Positions 10,387-22,871 are shown, counted from the first letter of the stretch. The stretch is 64,000 bases of DNA from Strobilurus pachycystidiatus (GCA_019915135.1 JAHLMK010000017.1:1116001-1180000); one strand, 5' to 3'. The notes: generated by a model not told the origin, from the sequence alone. A program made the numbers and translations.

Positions 10387-12637
10387 ATGTTCATCCTCTC
10401 ACCGTCACCGTCAGCTTCAGTCAGTCCTACACCTCACTACAGCCCCATGTCGCCGGCTCTAAGCTACAAAAGGTGATTTCTACAGCCATTGGCAGAGCAG
10501 TCGACTGATGGAGCTCATCCCAGCGATAGCATTCGCTCGTCCTGCATACTGCCCAGCGTGGACTCTGAGCGTTCTGTATCCCCACCGCCGCTCGTAGATC
10601 CCTCGGGGGGCCGATCTGGGTCTGAATGGGGATGTAGTACCCCGAGCCCCCCACCGTCCTTGTCACCCTTGTCGCCTTCACCCAAGCTCTCACCCAGACC
10701 TTCACCTGCACCGATCCAATCTTCGGTATGTTTTTCAGAATCACCCTGCCGCTTTTACCAATCGAGTCCCTACCCAGGTGGAGATTAGCCCACCACCTCC
10801 GCCCCCGCCTGTTCGCGTCGGGCCCATAATCTCCGTGCAATCGTATTCACCTTCTGTGCGCTCTCGTAGCATTTCGCCTCGGCGTGTGGACAGCCGAGCA
10901 AGCTCCCGGTCTCTCACACCCCCGCCCGAACCTTTGCCGTACAGGCCGAATTACGGTCGAGGACCACAGGTTTTGTCGCCTTTTGGGATCGGTGGACCTC
11001 CAGTTCTATCTTCGGTACGCAATTGCCTACCATGTCAAGTTAATGTCTGATTTTCGTTGACCTAGTATGTTCCGTCTCCTGTGAGCTTGATGGTATGCAC
11101 ACATTACAATTGGTTTTACATCTCGTTGAACGTTTTGTAGTCCCGGTCAGGATCTATAAGTCCGCCGTTGCCTACCCAACCTTCGCCTATGCACAGTGCG
11201 GGCAAAATGAAGGTCACTATTCCTCCTCATGTCAGTGGCTATCCTCGCCCCAAATATGAAACGGTGGGCATCGCTTGGAAATCTTTGATGATAAGTGAAC
11301 TGACCTGCAGTCACAGCCTCTCATGGACACGAGGTTTCCATCTGGCATGGTTGACGCGGATACGCCTCTTTCCTCCCAAGTAAGATTACATTCATCACTC
11401 TTACGTGCTTGTTCGTCTGATTCGGTTCTGTAGAGTCTGTTTGGCCCACGTACAGCGGAACCTTACATCCCTCTTACAAACCGTCCGCCAAGGGATCCCC
11501 ATTATGTTCAGCGCGTATGTCGATCCATGTTTGAGCTCAATGTCTTCGAGACTCATTGTTGCTTCATAGCGCAATTGGAGCGCCTGGCAGCCTGTCTATC
11601 AATCGTCTTTCTCTAATGGCCCGGACCCTGCGCCAGTGCCCGTCACGCCCCAAGAATCTACTTCTTCACCAGTAAGATTACGATTGTGGATCCCGCATGC
11701 TTTGTTGTCTGACTCAATTCTGTAGGGCCTGTTTGGCCCGCGTTCACCAGTCACAGAAGCGCACTCCATTCCTGGTTTCGGACGTGATCCTGCCACAGTG
11801 ACACGTGTATGTCCATTCATTTCTAATTGTTTCGACGAGACTCACATAATCGAACTATAGTGGGACTGCGACATTCGGCAGTCCGGCGTTGGCTATCGTG
11901 CTCTATACGGTGGACCAGGGCCTGTACCAGTCTACACCTCCAGCCCCCCGCCTCCGGTACGTGCGTGGACCGATCATAGGCGGAGTCGCCGATTCTATTT
12001 CACTGATGGGACAGGCTTCATTCGGGTCAGTACAAATGATCAACTCGGACACACGGTCGCTTATGCATCTACTGTTTAGACAAAGGCCACCGAATACCGC
12101 GTTCATCGCCACTTCCTGACACAGAACTCGTCTGTGTTCAAAGCCAAACTCGGTCAGCTTCCGGACGTATATCCTATCATTCCCTACTTCATCGGTGACC
12201 TCGATGAAGAAGCGTTCGAGCTGGTGCTTTCGGTGTTCTACCCCAAGACACCATTCAGCGGGCACGACATTCAGACAGCAGCTGACTGGGCGAAGGTACT
12301 GCGATTCGCATGCGAATATGACATGCCCAGCATTAGGGAAATGGCGCTGTCGAAGGTGACGGAGCTGAGTGCCGTCGAGAGAATCGAGCTGGCAACCAAG
12401 TATAACCTCAAGCAGTTCATGTTGCCGGGCTTTGTCGATTTGAGCATCGAGGGATTGGCGCCGAAACCCCAGCAGCCGATGTCGAAGGGAGACGCACAAA
12501 AGATTGGTTACGAAGGTCTGCTGGTCATGGCAGAGGTCAAACGGGAGGTGGAGAACAACCTTCAAGCATACTTGGACCGGGCAAAGGTGGCTGATCTTGT
12601 CGAGAAGAAGCTTAGTGAGATGGGCCTTCTCGACTGA
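10387..12637 (+). CDS. BTB/POZ domain protein with Ser/Pro-rich leader (BTB gene 2)
   Basis: Eleven exons: 10387-10472, 10524-10725, 10778-11014, 11066-11092, 11141-11263, 11311-11379, 11434-11514, 11570-11671, 11726-11806, 11861-12025 and 12080-12637. All junctions are in phase and the product is 576 aa. Residues 1-350 are Ser/Pro/Arg-rich and probably disordered. The BTB domain starts at about residue 375 with RFYFTDGTGFIR and continues with YRVHRHFLTQNSSVFKAKLG, EEAFELVLSVFYPK and DWAKVLRFACEYDM. The C-terminal tail is a Lys/Glu helix. Exon 4 is only 27 nt. Exons 7-8 and 9-10 are a recent tandem duplication. BTB proteins are usually adaptors; no target can be named. Confidence 0.85.
11380..11930 (+). 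repeat. Intragenic tandem duplication (intron-exon-intron-exon unit)
   Basis: Unit 1 starts at 11380 and unit 2 at 11672. Both begin with an intron starting GTAAGATTAC, then an 81-nt exon encoding xLFGPR, then an intron starting GTATGTC with a shared CGAGACTCA segment. Introns match as well as exons, which is evidence of a duplication rather than convergent protein repeats. Confidence 0.75.
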
Positions 12638-12921
12638 AGCAACGTGTTTTTTCTGCGGACCATTCACTTGTAATTACTAATGTACAATATATATATTTGT
12701 ACTGGAGATTTGTTTGTACTTCGATATGGTTCAGATCTCGTTAACTTGAAAATTCCAGATGTAAAACAGAGATGGATGTACTCTATGCCATACTTATTAG
12801 ACCATGTCGCTGTCAGACGTCTTCTCGCGCTCGTGGCTACTCGGATTGTCAGAGCTGTCTCCTTGCAATGAGGGTCCAGAATCATGGGGATTGCAATCAG
12901 GCTGTGGTCGCGTTCGCGTCC

Positions 12922-15900
12922 TCAAGAAATGGGTGATGATACTCCATCCCTTCTTGGGACCATCCTCTGGTTCTTCGTGATGAACGAGATCAGCCAAATT
13001 CTCTTTGATGAACGTCCATTGTCGCCGCACTGGAAGCTGTGTCTACGTTTGATGGTTAGTGAAGTATGCCTCGATGGAGAATGACTGTACTGTACCGTAT
13101 GGTCAGTGGGCGACCTCAAATTTGGCTGATTCGCTGGCTGACTTGCTGACTCCGGCAGAACTTCGATTATAGTCTCCAGAGCATGGATTACTTTGCTGGC
13201 TGATAAAGTGCTCTTGGCGATCCACTTTTGTATAACATCGAAGCCATCTGGAGGCTTCCCAGACCTGCTCCTCATAGCGTCCACCCAGAGTCGCAACTGT
13301 GAATGACATCTCACCCAGCCGTCGCCGTTGTCAGAGTGTTCGCCCATTACCATCATGCCGGAGAGAATATCCCTAGCATCATGCATGGAGAGCGTTTTTG
13401 AGTCCTCCGATTCGGGACTGCCGGCAATGACCGATGAGAGACCAAGGAGGACGCAGATCGTGAGTCTCTCCTCGTACAGATAAGAGACGGTTCTCTCTTG
13501 TTCAGCGCCATCCCGTTCAGCAATCGTCTTCTGAGCTACAACCGCCTTCAGGTAAATCCCAAGCATGCCAAGGACGGAGGGATCCAGAGTGAACGGATAT
13601 GATTTGAGACGGGCCAGTACGTTCTGCTCTCTGAAAATAGTGAAGGCATCAGGAATTCCTATCTTAAATGCCCTCGAAAGCAGAGAGAAAATCAACTTCG
13701 CTGAGTCTGATTCCGAAGGATGCTCCCGGTTTGACATATGCTCGTGCTTCGAGTTCTCCACAGTCTGCGAAAATGTCACAGTCGTTTCGCGTGGGCCCGT
13801 ATTGTATAGGACCCTCTTGATCAAGAAAGTAACGAGACGGGGAGGACACCAGAGGTCGCCATTCGACTTGGTGAACATTTCGTCGTTGCATCGTAGGTAC
13901 CATTGTCGCTCATCGAACTGGCTCGATAGATTCTGGACAAAATCTACCACAGTATCAGGGAGCCTTTCGAAAACCAGCATCATGGGGGTGGTGCAGAAGA
14001 TACGCGCGAAGATGCGCACAGCAAGCCGGTACACTTCGGGGTCGCCTGTGGTGGAGATAACGTGCGGAAGGTGGCGGAACACTTGGTCTGGTACGACGCC
14101 TTCGATTCGAGCTACTTCTCGAAGAGGATGTCTCTGAAGAGGGGTATCGTCGAATTGATCGATGGAGTCAGCAACACGCGAAAGGCAGTATCGGAAGAGT
14201 TCAGAGTGCCATGTATCGGGGATCGTGAGCGGATCCGGCGACTCGCGCATACCGAGAGTGTACTGGCGGATGATGGCAAGGCATAGAGGAAGACGACCAT
14301 TGCTCTCAGAGTCCTGGTCTGAAGGGCACTGGGGATCCACCAATCTGCGACCCATCACGCGGAAGGCGAGAGAGAGCACCCATGGAAGCTGTGCTTGACT
14401 CTTCCGCGTACCTGCATCGGGAACGGTGTCATCCGACTCATCGTCGAGCCCCATCACAACAACATGGTCACGGTGCTCCTTGAACAGCAGGTGCAACAGT
14501 TCCCATACGACCTTTTTAATAAGGTCATCCTGGTGAATAGCTTGGAAGACATTGCACTCGACGCAATTCTCATCCTTTTCCGATTCATCCATGCTGCGCA
14601 GCATCATGACGCACCACTGGGGGTCAAATCTTGAGGACAGACGAGCAATCCGTTGTTCATAGCTAACTGAATCGCATTGCTGCGCCAGTTTGACCCAAAT
14701 GGTGGTGTGAGAACGGCATGTCCTGCTGAACAGGAAGCGGAAGATGTCAGGACTGTCGGTAGGCTGTGGGGATAGTGTGGCGCCGAGTAATGCGTCAGAC
14801 TCTATGGGGCGGGTCCGGGTCCGGTTCGTGGGCCAAGATGAGAATGGCAGCACAGGTAAATGTCGGAGCGTGCCGACACGAACGTCAAGGGTTTCGAGGG
14901 CTGGCACATTCTCGGTGATAGGTTCCAGAATGAGTATGGAGCGCACAATGCGCTCCAGGCGCTCTTCGTCGTCTTGGGGGTTCTTGAGCATTACGGGAAG
15001 GGCTGTCCTCGACGAGTCGTCGTCAAGCTTGGGGGATCCCACGACTGCTGTCTGATCCACTTGCAGCATTTCGGAAAGAATCGTTTCCTGATCTTGCATG
15101 ATTTCCGACGCATGTGATCGAAATTTGTCGTGCGCCAGAGTCGTCTCTGTTTGGGACAGTCCACCTAGGCACTGCAACACTACGCTGTGTACGGTGGGAT
15201 TGGAGGATTTTGTGTAAAGCCAGTGCAGAGCGTCCACCACAACATTGGGCTTCTCTTCGGTTGGGACATCATACTCCTTCCCACGGGAGTTCATGCACTT
15301 TGACACGGCAAAGAAGCCTAGGCGCGAAAGCGGTGTTTTGTATGGGCATCTGGAGATGAATACGGGGATCACCTGCGAGCCAATGTACAGCAGGTACGTG
15401 ACCACCCCAATCGAAGCAACAATCCAAGAGGCGGTAGATTCGACTCGGAGGTTGAATAGGAATATAATCAAGCCAAAGAAGAACAACATCAACGCCAGAT
15501 GAAGAATCAAGGGGAGGATGCCAACAATCAGAGGGACCTGCCATTGTTTCAGGCCACAAAAGTGGTAGTGCCGCGTAATAGCGCATGCTTTCGGTGTACC
15601 AGACTGGCGAAGCATACGAGTGGTCTCGTATTGGTGATACCACTGTTTGACGAGGACAGCAAAAAGAGCGACCGTGAGGCCGAGGGCGAGACTGACGAAC
15701 CATAGACCATTCACCCAGATCATGGCTACAGAGGGAGCATCGATGGTAGAGGAGCTTGGGGTGAAAGGAGAGAAGGGAACGGTGTTGACGTTGGTGCCGT
15801 TGAGCGCAGCACGTTCGAGATTAACGAGCTCATAGAGCAAGGAAGAGGTCACGTCGGCGGGTTGGACCTGCAAGTTGGGGTATGTTGAGGTAACGAAGGT

Positions 15901-16513
15901 AGTCACTACGGATGAAAAGAGGCCGGTCTACAAGGCGCTAGTTTCAGTCACGTCCTACAAGAGGGGATATAAATGAGGACTTACAACAATCAGGAGGTTA
16001 TCGACGTCAGATTTTACACCCTGGTTCATCGCTCTATCGTATAACTCCGCCTCGTCCAAATATGTGTTCCACACCCTGGCGTAGGGAGACAGCTCTTTGT
16101 ACGGCGGGTCTGCTTCATACTTCTTCTCGTAGTGGAATGCATCTTGCACTGTAAGACGCTTATTGCTTAGTACTCTCAGCAATGAAAGTTCACTCACTCT
16201 TCCGCATCGCTTTGGGACGGCACGGTGGTTCCTTCGGGCCTTCCTGCTTGGCGGCCTCGCGCAACCGACGCGAGCTGCTTTGGGATGGCGCAGTGGAAAC
16301 ATTGGAGTCGCGCCTATTTCTGCGTGGAGCGCGCTCGCGGTGGATTCCTGGCGATGGCAAAGGTGGAAAGGCCGCATCCGCTATATTTTCGCGCTTATTG
16401 ACATGAGATAGCTGAGGAAAGGGCCATTCTCTTCTGTCTTCGCCATGCTTTAGTGAAGATGCCCCTGAACCTAGAGGCGGAGTGAAGATGATGGGATTCG
16501 ATGGGCCAGACAT
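12922..16513 (-). CDS. DUF6535-type multi-pass membrane protein
   Basis: Exons 16513-16198, 16148-15985 and 15927-12922 join in frame (phases 1 and 0), giving about 1161 aa. The N-terminal ~105 residues are basic and Ser-rich. Then comes the DUF6535 region: VWNTYLDEAELYDRAMNQG, SDVDNLLIVTGLFSSVVTTF, and membrane segments MIWVNGLWFVSLALGL, PLIVGILPLILHLALMLFFF and WIVASIGVVTYLLYIG. This N-terminal arrangement is common to an expanded, uncharacterised basidiomycete family. The remaining ~750 residues form a mostly helical, acidic domain without a known fold. The stop at 12922 may follow a short unspliced 3' exon. Function is unknown. Confidence 0.8.
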
Positions 16514-16967
16514 CCAGAATTGTGAGAGATGCAGAGAGGATAGGCGAAGAAGCTCTTCCGTCCATCATATAAACCAATAGTTACTTCCAGAATCCAGTCT
16601 ATTAATACCAATAGCTGTGAAAACAGTCCCGTAAGCTATGAAGTAGCGAGACGTGTGACTGAATGCAACATACCGGAGTGTTGTAACACCGAGCGAATCA
16701 TGCCCATAGGCCATTGACTTATATTAAGGCGCCTGCTGGTTGACCGTAAGAAGCAGGAAGATTCTGGGTCAGGAGAGCCTACATTCTAGCATGGACCGTT
16801 GACCTTCATTGTGACCTCTTAGTCGCCAGAAATCTGACCCAATGAGGTTACATGCAAAGCAAAGGTTGCAAAGTAAGTATGTCCCTTCACAGTGACGCTA
16901 GTCGCGGGAAGGTTGAAACTTGAGCGTGTCCCGTCGTCGTCCGATGGCAAGGAGCCGTCGGCATCTG

Positions 16968-17020
16968 TGGCAGACTCCTTCCCATTCGCTATAACACCCA
17001 GCAAAGTCATCCTAAATCCT
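16968..17020 (-). repeat. Short dispersed repeat S, left copy
   Basis: Read on the minus strand it contains GATGACTTTGCT, then GGTGTTATAGCGAATGGG and AAGGAGTCTGC. About 53 bp match the plus-strand copy at 31639-31691 with roughly five differences by eye. Confidence 0.7.
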
Positions 17021-17076
17021 GTAGCGAAATACTCAGTCCTAGATAATATCCACTAAATGAGATTCTATACGGACAC

Positions 17077-17216
17077 TGTCATGATTCGAACCCTCGTCTG
17101 ATCAATTGATGGTATTATATAATCGAAACCTTAATGACTTTGCTAAGGTGTATGGAAGGCCGGAGTGGTATGCTCTTTGCCGAGTGATGGACCTTCATCG
17201 GCATGTCTAGGACCTC
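17077..17216 (-). repeat. 140-bp repeat R, left (uninterrupted) copy
   Basis: Reading rightward it begins TGTCATGATTCGAACCC, continues through ATTATATAATCGAAACC and GACTTTGCTAAGGTG, and ends with CGGCATGTCTAGGACCTC. The same sequence in the opposite orientation is at 29753-30380, with only a few substitutions over the two arms. The outer part resembles the T-loop of a tRNA (GGTTCGAATC on the other strand), but the expected T-stem does not pair, so it is not an intact tRNA gene. Confidence 0.8.
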
Positions 17217-17270
17217 GAATACCTCGCACCATATATGGATGTATAAGTCTTAAGTCACTGCAGGGATGAT

Positions 17271-17338
17271 AGACCAGTCCCGTCGCCTACATAGTCAACT
17301 ACCTAGACCAGTCCCGCCACCTACATAGTCAACTACCT
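17271..17338 (+). repeat. Two-unit 34-bp tandem repeat
   Basis: GACCAGTCCCG...CATAGTCAACTACCTA occurs twice, back to back, with two differences. The stop codon of the minus-strand dioxygenase-like gene (17333-17335) lies in the second unit. Confidence 0.7.
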
Positions 17339-20300
17339 ATTGTGATTATCGGCCTCTCCATCCCAGTAGTTCACATTACCACGCCGTGTGCGAACAACTC
17401 TGTCAACATGTTGAGCTGCTGCAACATTACGCCTTGGAGCAGCACCGTGACTTCCAGTGCTAACCCGATTAGGAGTGTGCACTCGACGCCGACGCCTTCG
17501 ATTATCCTGAACAGGTTGATTTTCAGCATCGTCATCTGCAGGAGGCGGGTCTTGCTGCGGTGGATTGTTGTTCTGTTGTTGCTCTGCCTGCCATGCTCGC
17601 CGACCAAAGGCAAATTCCTGAGCATCCCAGGTTCCGCCAGCCAACATGGATTCGGACGTACGTGGGTGACCAGAAGGAGTACAAAAGGAAACAGGAGGAT
17701 CAAAGGCACCAGTTCCCGGAAGCATAGTACCGTGCATGTCGTTGGAGTTGAACGACCTCAATATACCAATTAGACCACAAATATCAGAGTTTGGAAACAC
17801 TCACCAGGCCATATTCGGACGAGTTCGAATGTAGTATCCACGGCTAGGTTGACAAAAGGAATACTCTCGGGTCTCACAGTTTGCCCACCAGCGCAGCTGA
17901 CAGCATAGACTCCAGTCCACGTCAGCATCACGATGCTGAGGTGCACAGTAGTTTTTACATCGAAACAAATTGTGGCCCGTGAGGCCAAGCCGATCTGTTG
18001 CTTCCGTACTGCTCTTCATGCGCCTTGCCATTGTCCCGCACACATAGCGTGCCACAAAGAACAAGAACGCATTATCCTGTTGTACAATGAGTCCTTGTCT
18101 GAGCATCGGACACATCACATACCGCCGCGTAGTCAAAAGCAAGATGAATACCACAAATTGACTCAACCTCAAAGTCAACATAGAATCCATAGGCGTCACC
18201 ACGTGAGCCGCCCTTAGCCTGACGTGGTCCCGAAGCGTACATTCCCGAATGCTTGTCAGCTAACAAACCAAACTGTTTGCCTCGCGTTAGCTCCACCATC
18301 ACTGAGATTGGCTATCAAATACTGAAATATGCACCAAACTTGAACGTACCTGAAGAGTGGCGTTCATGGTCAATCATTTCGTTATAGTTCCCATTCTCAA
18401 AAGCATTGTAATAGACCCAATCATACTGAAATAGATATTAAAATCTTTGTCTCGTCTCGAACTAAGATTGACGTACAATTTTGATGTAGCCCAAGATAGC
18501 ATCCTTTGTGTCTCTGATGGTGAGAAAGCCGTTTGACTGAGTTTCGGAGTCCCTCGCAGAATGTAGGACCTCCGGAGGATCGTCAGTGATATACCAGATC
18601 ATTCGACCGCAATCACGCAAAATCTCATCATGCGCATCTAGTTCGTGGAGATGAAGGTCTTTATGAGCGTGAAAGATCTGAGGTTTCTATAATTCTGTCA
18701 GTCTAGAAGCTAGAGATCCTGCAAAAGACTTACTTTGACTTGCTCGTGCGATAGACTGATTCCGCATCCTTCTAATTGGTCGACATTCTGAACGGAGGCA
18801 TGATATATCTGAGAGCATTGTCTGTTACGAGGTTTGTGATAACAGAACTTGCACGATAAGATCTGCATGGAACTTTCAGTAAAAAGACGGAAAATGATGC
18901 TTAAGCGCACCTGTGCATCACATGCAGGTCCTTGAGTGTTTAATCGTAATTTGTCTTTCTGAATACAAGGTAAGGAAATAAAACATATAGATCAACATAA
19001 ACTCGTACCGCTGAAATGTAGTTTGCTCTCATATACCGGTCTTGCTTTTTTTCGCTGCGATGGAGAGCAATGGTGCGAAGATAGATTGCAGCCATAGCAT
19101 TACCCTGGCGCTCCATGCCTTCCCACAAAGCAATACGGTCCTGGTTGGACCCTACCAGCGCCTTTTTCAGGTGCTGGTAGAAATTACCAAGCGTTTCTAG
19201 ACTTGCCCCAATACTGCGGACATCATATCCATCAGTTTCTAGAGCTTCACCTAACCAACGCCACGTCCGGATGAAATTATCGGTGGACAGTAGGAAATAG
19301 ACCACGTCGGGAATTGCGAGACGTGGTAGCAAGGACGGCTTCTGGATGAGTAAGCGGAGCATTGCCTGAGCACCGTTGATACAGTTTGTGAGTGTCTTTT
19401 CCTTCATCACATCAGCAGAAGCACTGATCCTCTGAACCGTCACACATACCGAAGACCCCTTCTTTGAGGGTACAAAGATCAGCTCGTCGGACTTCCACTG
19501 ACCACTGATCTCATCTGGTGCCCAGGTATACAGTAGAGACAGTAAAGTGTCTTGTAGTCGGGACACGCGAAAGAGAGCTTCCGACGTAGAATCACCAGAC
19601 GATGTGAATACAGTGAGAAAGGATGGTGCGACGATAACCTTCAGTACACCATATAGACCAGAGGTCTGAGAGATACAATGAGGTTGTCAATCACTGAGAC
19701 ATAGTGAAACATACTATCAGAGCACTTCTCCATTCCTCAGTGCGATAGGTTGTCTTTGGTACCCGTCGAAGATCTTGAATTAATAAACCTACGATGCCAG
19801 ACTGAGCGGCACGAAACTTTGCATCTGCAGGCAAAAGAAAACAATCGCGCCGGCGAGGATGAGGTACAGCATTGAGACCCTTCTCCAAATCCTCCAGCTT
19901 GTATGTGAAAAGCTGAAGATCGGTAAGACTGGAGCAAAACAAAAATGTGCAGGTCCTACCGGAGACTTCCATTTGTCTGTTTGGATGGAAGGTATTAGAC
20001 AGGTCAGAATTTGGGCGTACTGACAGCAACGATCAAAAGAGGGTAGATCGGCAGCAGGCAGGAGCGGAGGTTCAAGATTGGGAGTATGCGGATGAGGCGC
20101 TTGTTCGGACATGACAGGCGGTGGCGATGATTCTGAGTGCATGGAGTCCGCAGACTCAGAGTGAGACACCGGCGATGGGGAGCGCGGTTCCGAGGCGAGA
20201 GATGCGAGAGTGACGGTACGAAACTGGTTTTCATCCATCGCTGATGCATAGTCCACCATGGAGAGATCCCAACCTTGAGTTGCATCGCGGAAGGAGACCT

Positions 20301-21278
20301 CTGATTCCAGTTCACCCAAATTCGCCTCTGCAGACGCAGCGGTTGGAACGTCTGGCGCAATCCCTGCGTCCAAGTTGGGTAGCGCGTTAACTTGCGAGTT
20401 GAGCATAAGTTGGGCCAGATGATAGTGCTGAGGCTCCTTCAATCAATCCTTCAGCATGCAAGATGAAAGCACATACCCGTTTCAAAGCCTCTGTCACGAA
20501 GTTATCGAGCTGATCAAATTTGGCCTCAAGGCTCTGATCGCCATCCAACAGGCGCAGAAGATAAACATAGGAGAAGAGACTGAGGGCCCATTTGAGATCC
20601 ACCCCAAACATTCCACGAGGGAGACCGAGTGTGTCCAAAACCCAACGGCGCAGATGTGGCCACTTGACGGCGTCAGTTTACATGTCACATGGGGATTCAC
20701 ATGTCACGTACATTCTCTGGAAGCGAGTAAAATTCTAAGAGCTGCAGTTTTTGCGCGTGCAGTTTCTGACGTGTAAGCCCAGACTCGCCGAGGACGACGC
20801 CAGGAGGTAGAGGGAGGTAGTCAGGCGGAGCGTGATCGGGGAGCTGAACGCCTCGAGTATATTCCAGGCAACTCAGAAATTCCTCGAGATATGGAGAGAG
20901 CTTGCCGGAGTCGTTCGGTGGGTCATTTGTTTCGAACCACATTGTGGTAGGAAGACAAGGGTCTTTATCGCGCGTCCATCGATGGAATACATCGAACATG
21001 TGCTTGACGGGCCGGTATGATCCTTCTGTCACCGGCAACCCGGATACCTTCCAACAAGACAATTTCCGACGAGGCGCAGAACGCTCAAGAGAGCGAGCCA
21101 CATACCATCGGCGGAATTCAAGTTGGAAGGGAGGGGGGATCGGCAGTGGGCGGGATGTCGGTGACCAGGCGATGCGTGTCGGTGAAGAGGCTGTGGGTGT
21201 TGACGAGGCCGCGAACGATGGGAGGTCTGCATTGACGCGCGGGGTGGAGTGGGCAGGGACCGCCTTTTCGCTGCCCAA
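17333..21278 (-). CDS. Fe(II)/2-oxoglutarate dioxygenase-like protein (possible TET/JBP or prolyl-hydroxylase relative)
   Basis: About fourteen exons can be chained in frame from about 21278 down to the stop at 17333; the first exon and true start are unresolved (the frame opens with TTG, no upstream ATG). The C-terminal third carries the dioxygenase signature: CAPQHRDADVDW gives a His-x-Asp pair. About 51 residues later comes a second histidine in NDMHGTMLPG, preceded by GYYIRTRPNMAWSF. This spacing fits the double-stranded beta-helix fold. The expected 2OG-binding Arg is not obvious. The central part has a Cys/His cluster (CKFCYHKPRNRQC). The N-terminus is Ser/Pro-rich and the C-terminal tail Gln/Arg-rich. 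TET/JBP-like genes in mushrooms are known to travel with transposons; substrate here is unknown. Confidence 0.55.
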
Positions 21279-21583
21279 CCCCGATTACCATTCATCTGAC
21301 AGTGAATATATCTGGAATCAGTCTTCATCCAACTCAGAAAAACATCTGAGACACACCTGAACGAGTGCCCGCTCCCAGGCGGCACACCCGCGGCAATTAA
21401 CCCGCCCATATCCCTATCCGCCTGCGTGGAGGCAGGGCGTTGTCGTCCTCCAGTCAGCCGGCGATGTCCTCCTGTCCGTCGGCGTCGTCGTCCTTCAATC
21501 GGTCGTCGGCGTCGTCCTTCAATCCGGCCTACAACCCCAAGACCGGCTTGGGTTGCCGGGTGGCGCAGACATGTAACGTTTGC

Positions 21584-21715
21584 GCGTCCATGGATGCCGC
21601 GCAGACGTCCATGGATGCCGCGCAGACGTCCATGGATGCCGCGCAGACGTCCATGGATGCCGCGCAGACGTCCATGGATGCCGCGCAGACGTCCATGGAT
21701 GCCGCGCAGATGTCC
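21584..21715 (+). repeat. 21-bp minisatellite, about six units
   Basis: The unit GCGCAGACGTCCATGGATGC(C) is repeated almost perfectly. Because 21 is a multiple of three it stays open in most frames and creates repetitive ORFs on both strands. Confidence 0.9.
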
Positions 21716-22396
21716 ATCGGGAGGCGGCGGCGGCGAGAAAGAAATGACGAGAAGACCCACCAGACTTGCAAAGCAAGTCATGGTCCAGGCTCAAGTCGGG
21801 TGCGTGGCTGTGCGTGCTCAAGCACGCACAGCCACATCAAACCAGGCACCGGCCGGCAGATTCAATCTGTACTTCCGACTTCGACCTGGCCCTGACCTGG
21901 CCACCACCCTCTCCAAACCCACGGACGACGCCGGTTCACGCCCATGGACGACACTCGCACTGTCTCAACGAAAACTTCGTTGCAGCGCTCTCGGACCCGA
22001 TGCCGGCGCCGCCGACTTGTTCAAAGCGCCCACGCCGCTCAGCTCAGCTCTGCGGCTCCTGCCTGCACGAGCACGATGGCGCAGGACGACGCGGACTTCC
22101 AACGCCGGACTTCAACAGAACAGAGAGTGGGGAGTGGGTGGAAGGTGGAGATGGCTGTTCAGCCAAGGTGAGTGATCTTGATCCTTTTTCTTGTTCTGAC
22201 CAGTCTGTTGCATCAGACAGAGATCCCGCCCACCCACATCAACCGACGCCGCCAACTTCGCCATCACCACCGACGCCTATGTCCGCAGCTGTCGCCCACG
22301 CCCGCGTCGACCGACGCGGTCCACGCCCACGCCCACGTACACGTACACACCTGCCCAGGTCAGGCGCCGCACCCGCCCACGTCAGGCCGCACATGC

Positions 22397-22462
22397 CTAC
22401 GTAGTTTGTACTACGTAGCTTCTATCCTACGTAGCTTCTATTCTACGTAGCTTCTATCCTAC
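22397..22462 (+). repeat. TACGTAG-centred short tandem repeat
   Basis: CTACGTAG(CTTCTATC) units occur about four times. TACGTA is palindromic, so the array could form small hairpins. Confidence 0.7.
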
Positions 22463-22673
22463 TTACTTGCTAACAATGATACTTTATTATCTCATTGACC
22501 ACACCCTCCGCGCAAGTACGAATCAAACTGTAGACCCGCAACCCAGGCAGCAGCATAGGTAAGCCCTCGTAGCATGTTCACGCTGCACGGAGGAGGGTCT
22601 GAGAGACAAAGTGGGGTGAAACGAAACGCGCCTGCCAGAATGGCAAGGCATGCAAGCACGCGCCGACCAGCCA

Positions 22674-22871
22674 GGAAGCTTAAGGAGGGCCCCTCCCAGG
22701 AGGAGAAGCCGAGGCCCGTGTGTCCGGGATCTCCACTTCCTGGCCAAGTCTGGACGACAGCTGCGACGCGTAGGTGGAAATGAGGCAGACAACGAGCACC
22801 CGCTGGAAGCTTAAGGAGGGCCCCTCCGAGGAGGAGAAGCCGAGGCCCGTGTGTCCGGGATCTCCACTTCC
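22674..22871 (+). repeat. Direct repeat, ~66 bp, period 131 bp
   Basis: 22674-22740 and 22805-22871 are identical except for one or two bases (GGAAGCTTAAGGAGGGCCCC at the start, CGGGATCTCCACTTCC at the end). Confidence 0.9.

Larger units (their letters stand above)
16514..17332. other. Repeat-bearing intergenic region
   Basis: No gene is supported. It holds one member of the short inverted pair (about 16968-17020, minus orientation), the left copy of the 140-bp repeat (17077-17216) and a two-unit 34-bp tandem repeat (17271-17338) that runs into the end of the dioxygenase-like gene. Confidence 0.6.

Noticed and set aside
11903..12667. 254-aa minus-strand ORF
   Set aside because: Shadow of the BTB domain exons of BTB gene 2.
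21029..21781. 250-aa minus-strand ORF with repeated RGIHGRL units
   Set aside because: It is the translation of the 21-bp minisatellite plus an antisense frame of the dioxygenase-like gene; similar ORFs appear in other frames.
21426..22404. Plus-strand ORFs of 151-249 aa rich in Arg/Pro/Thr
   Set aside because: They overlap in several frames, are driven by the minisatellite and GC-rich composition, and lack any domain or splice logic.
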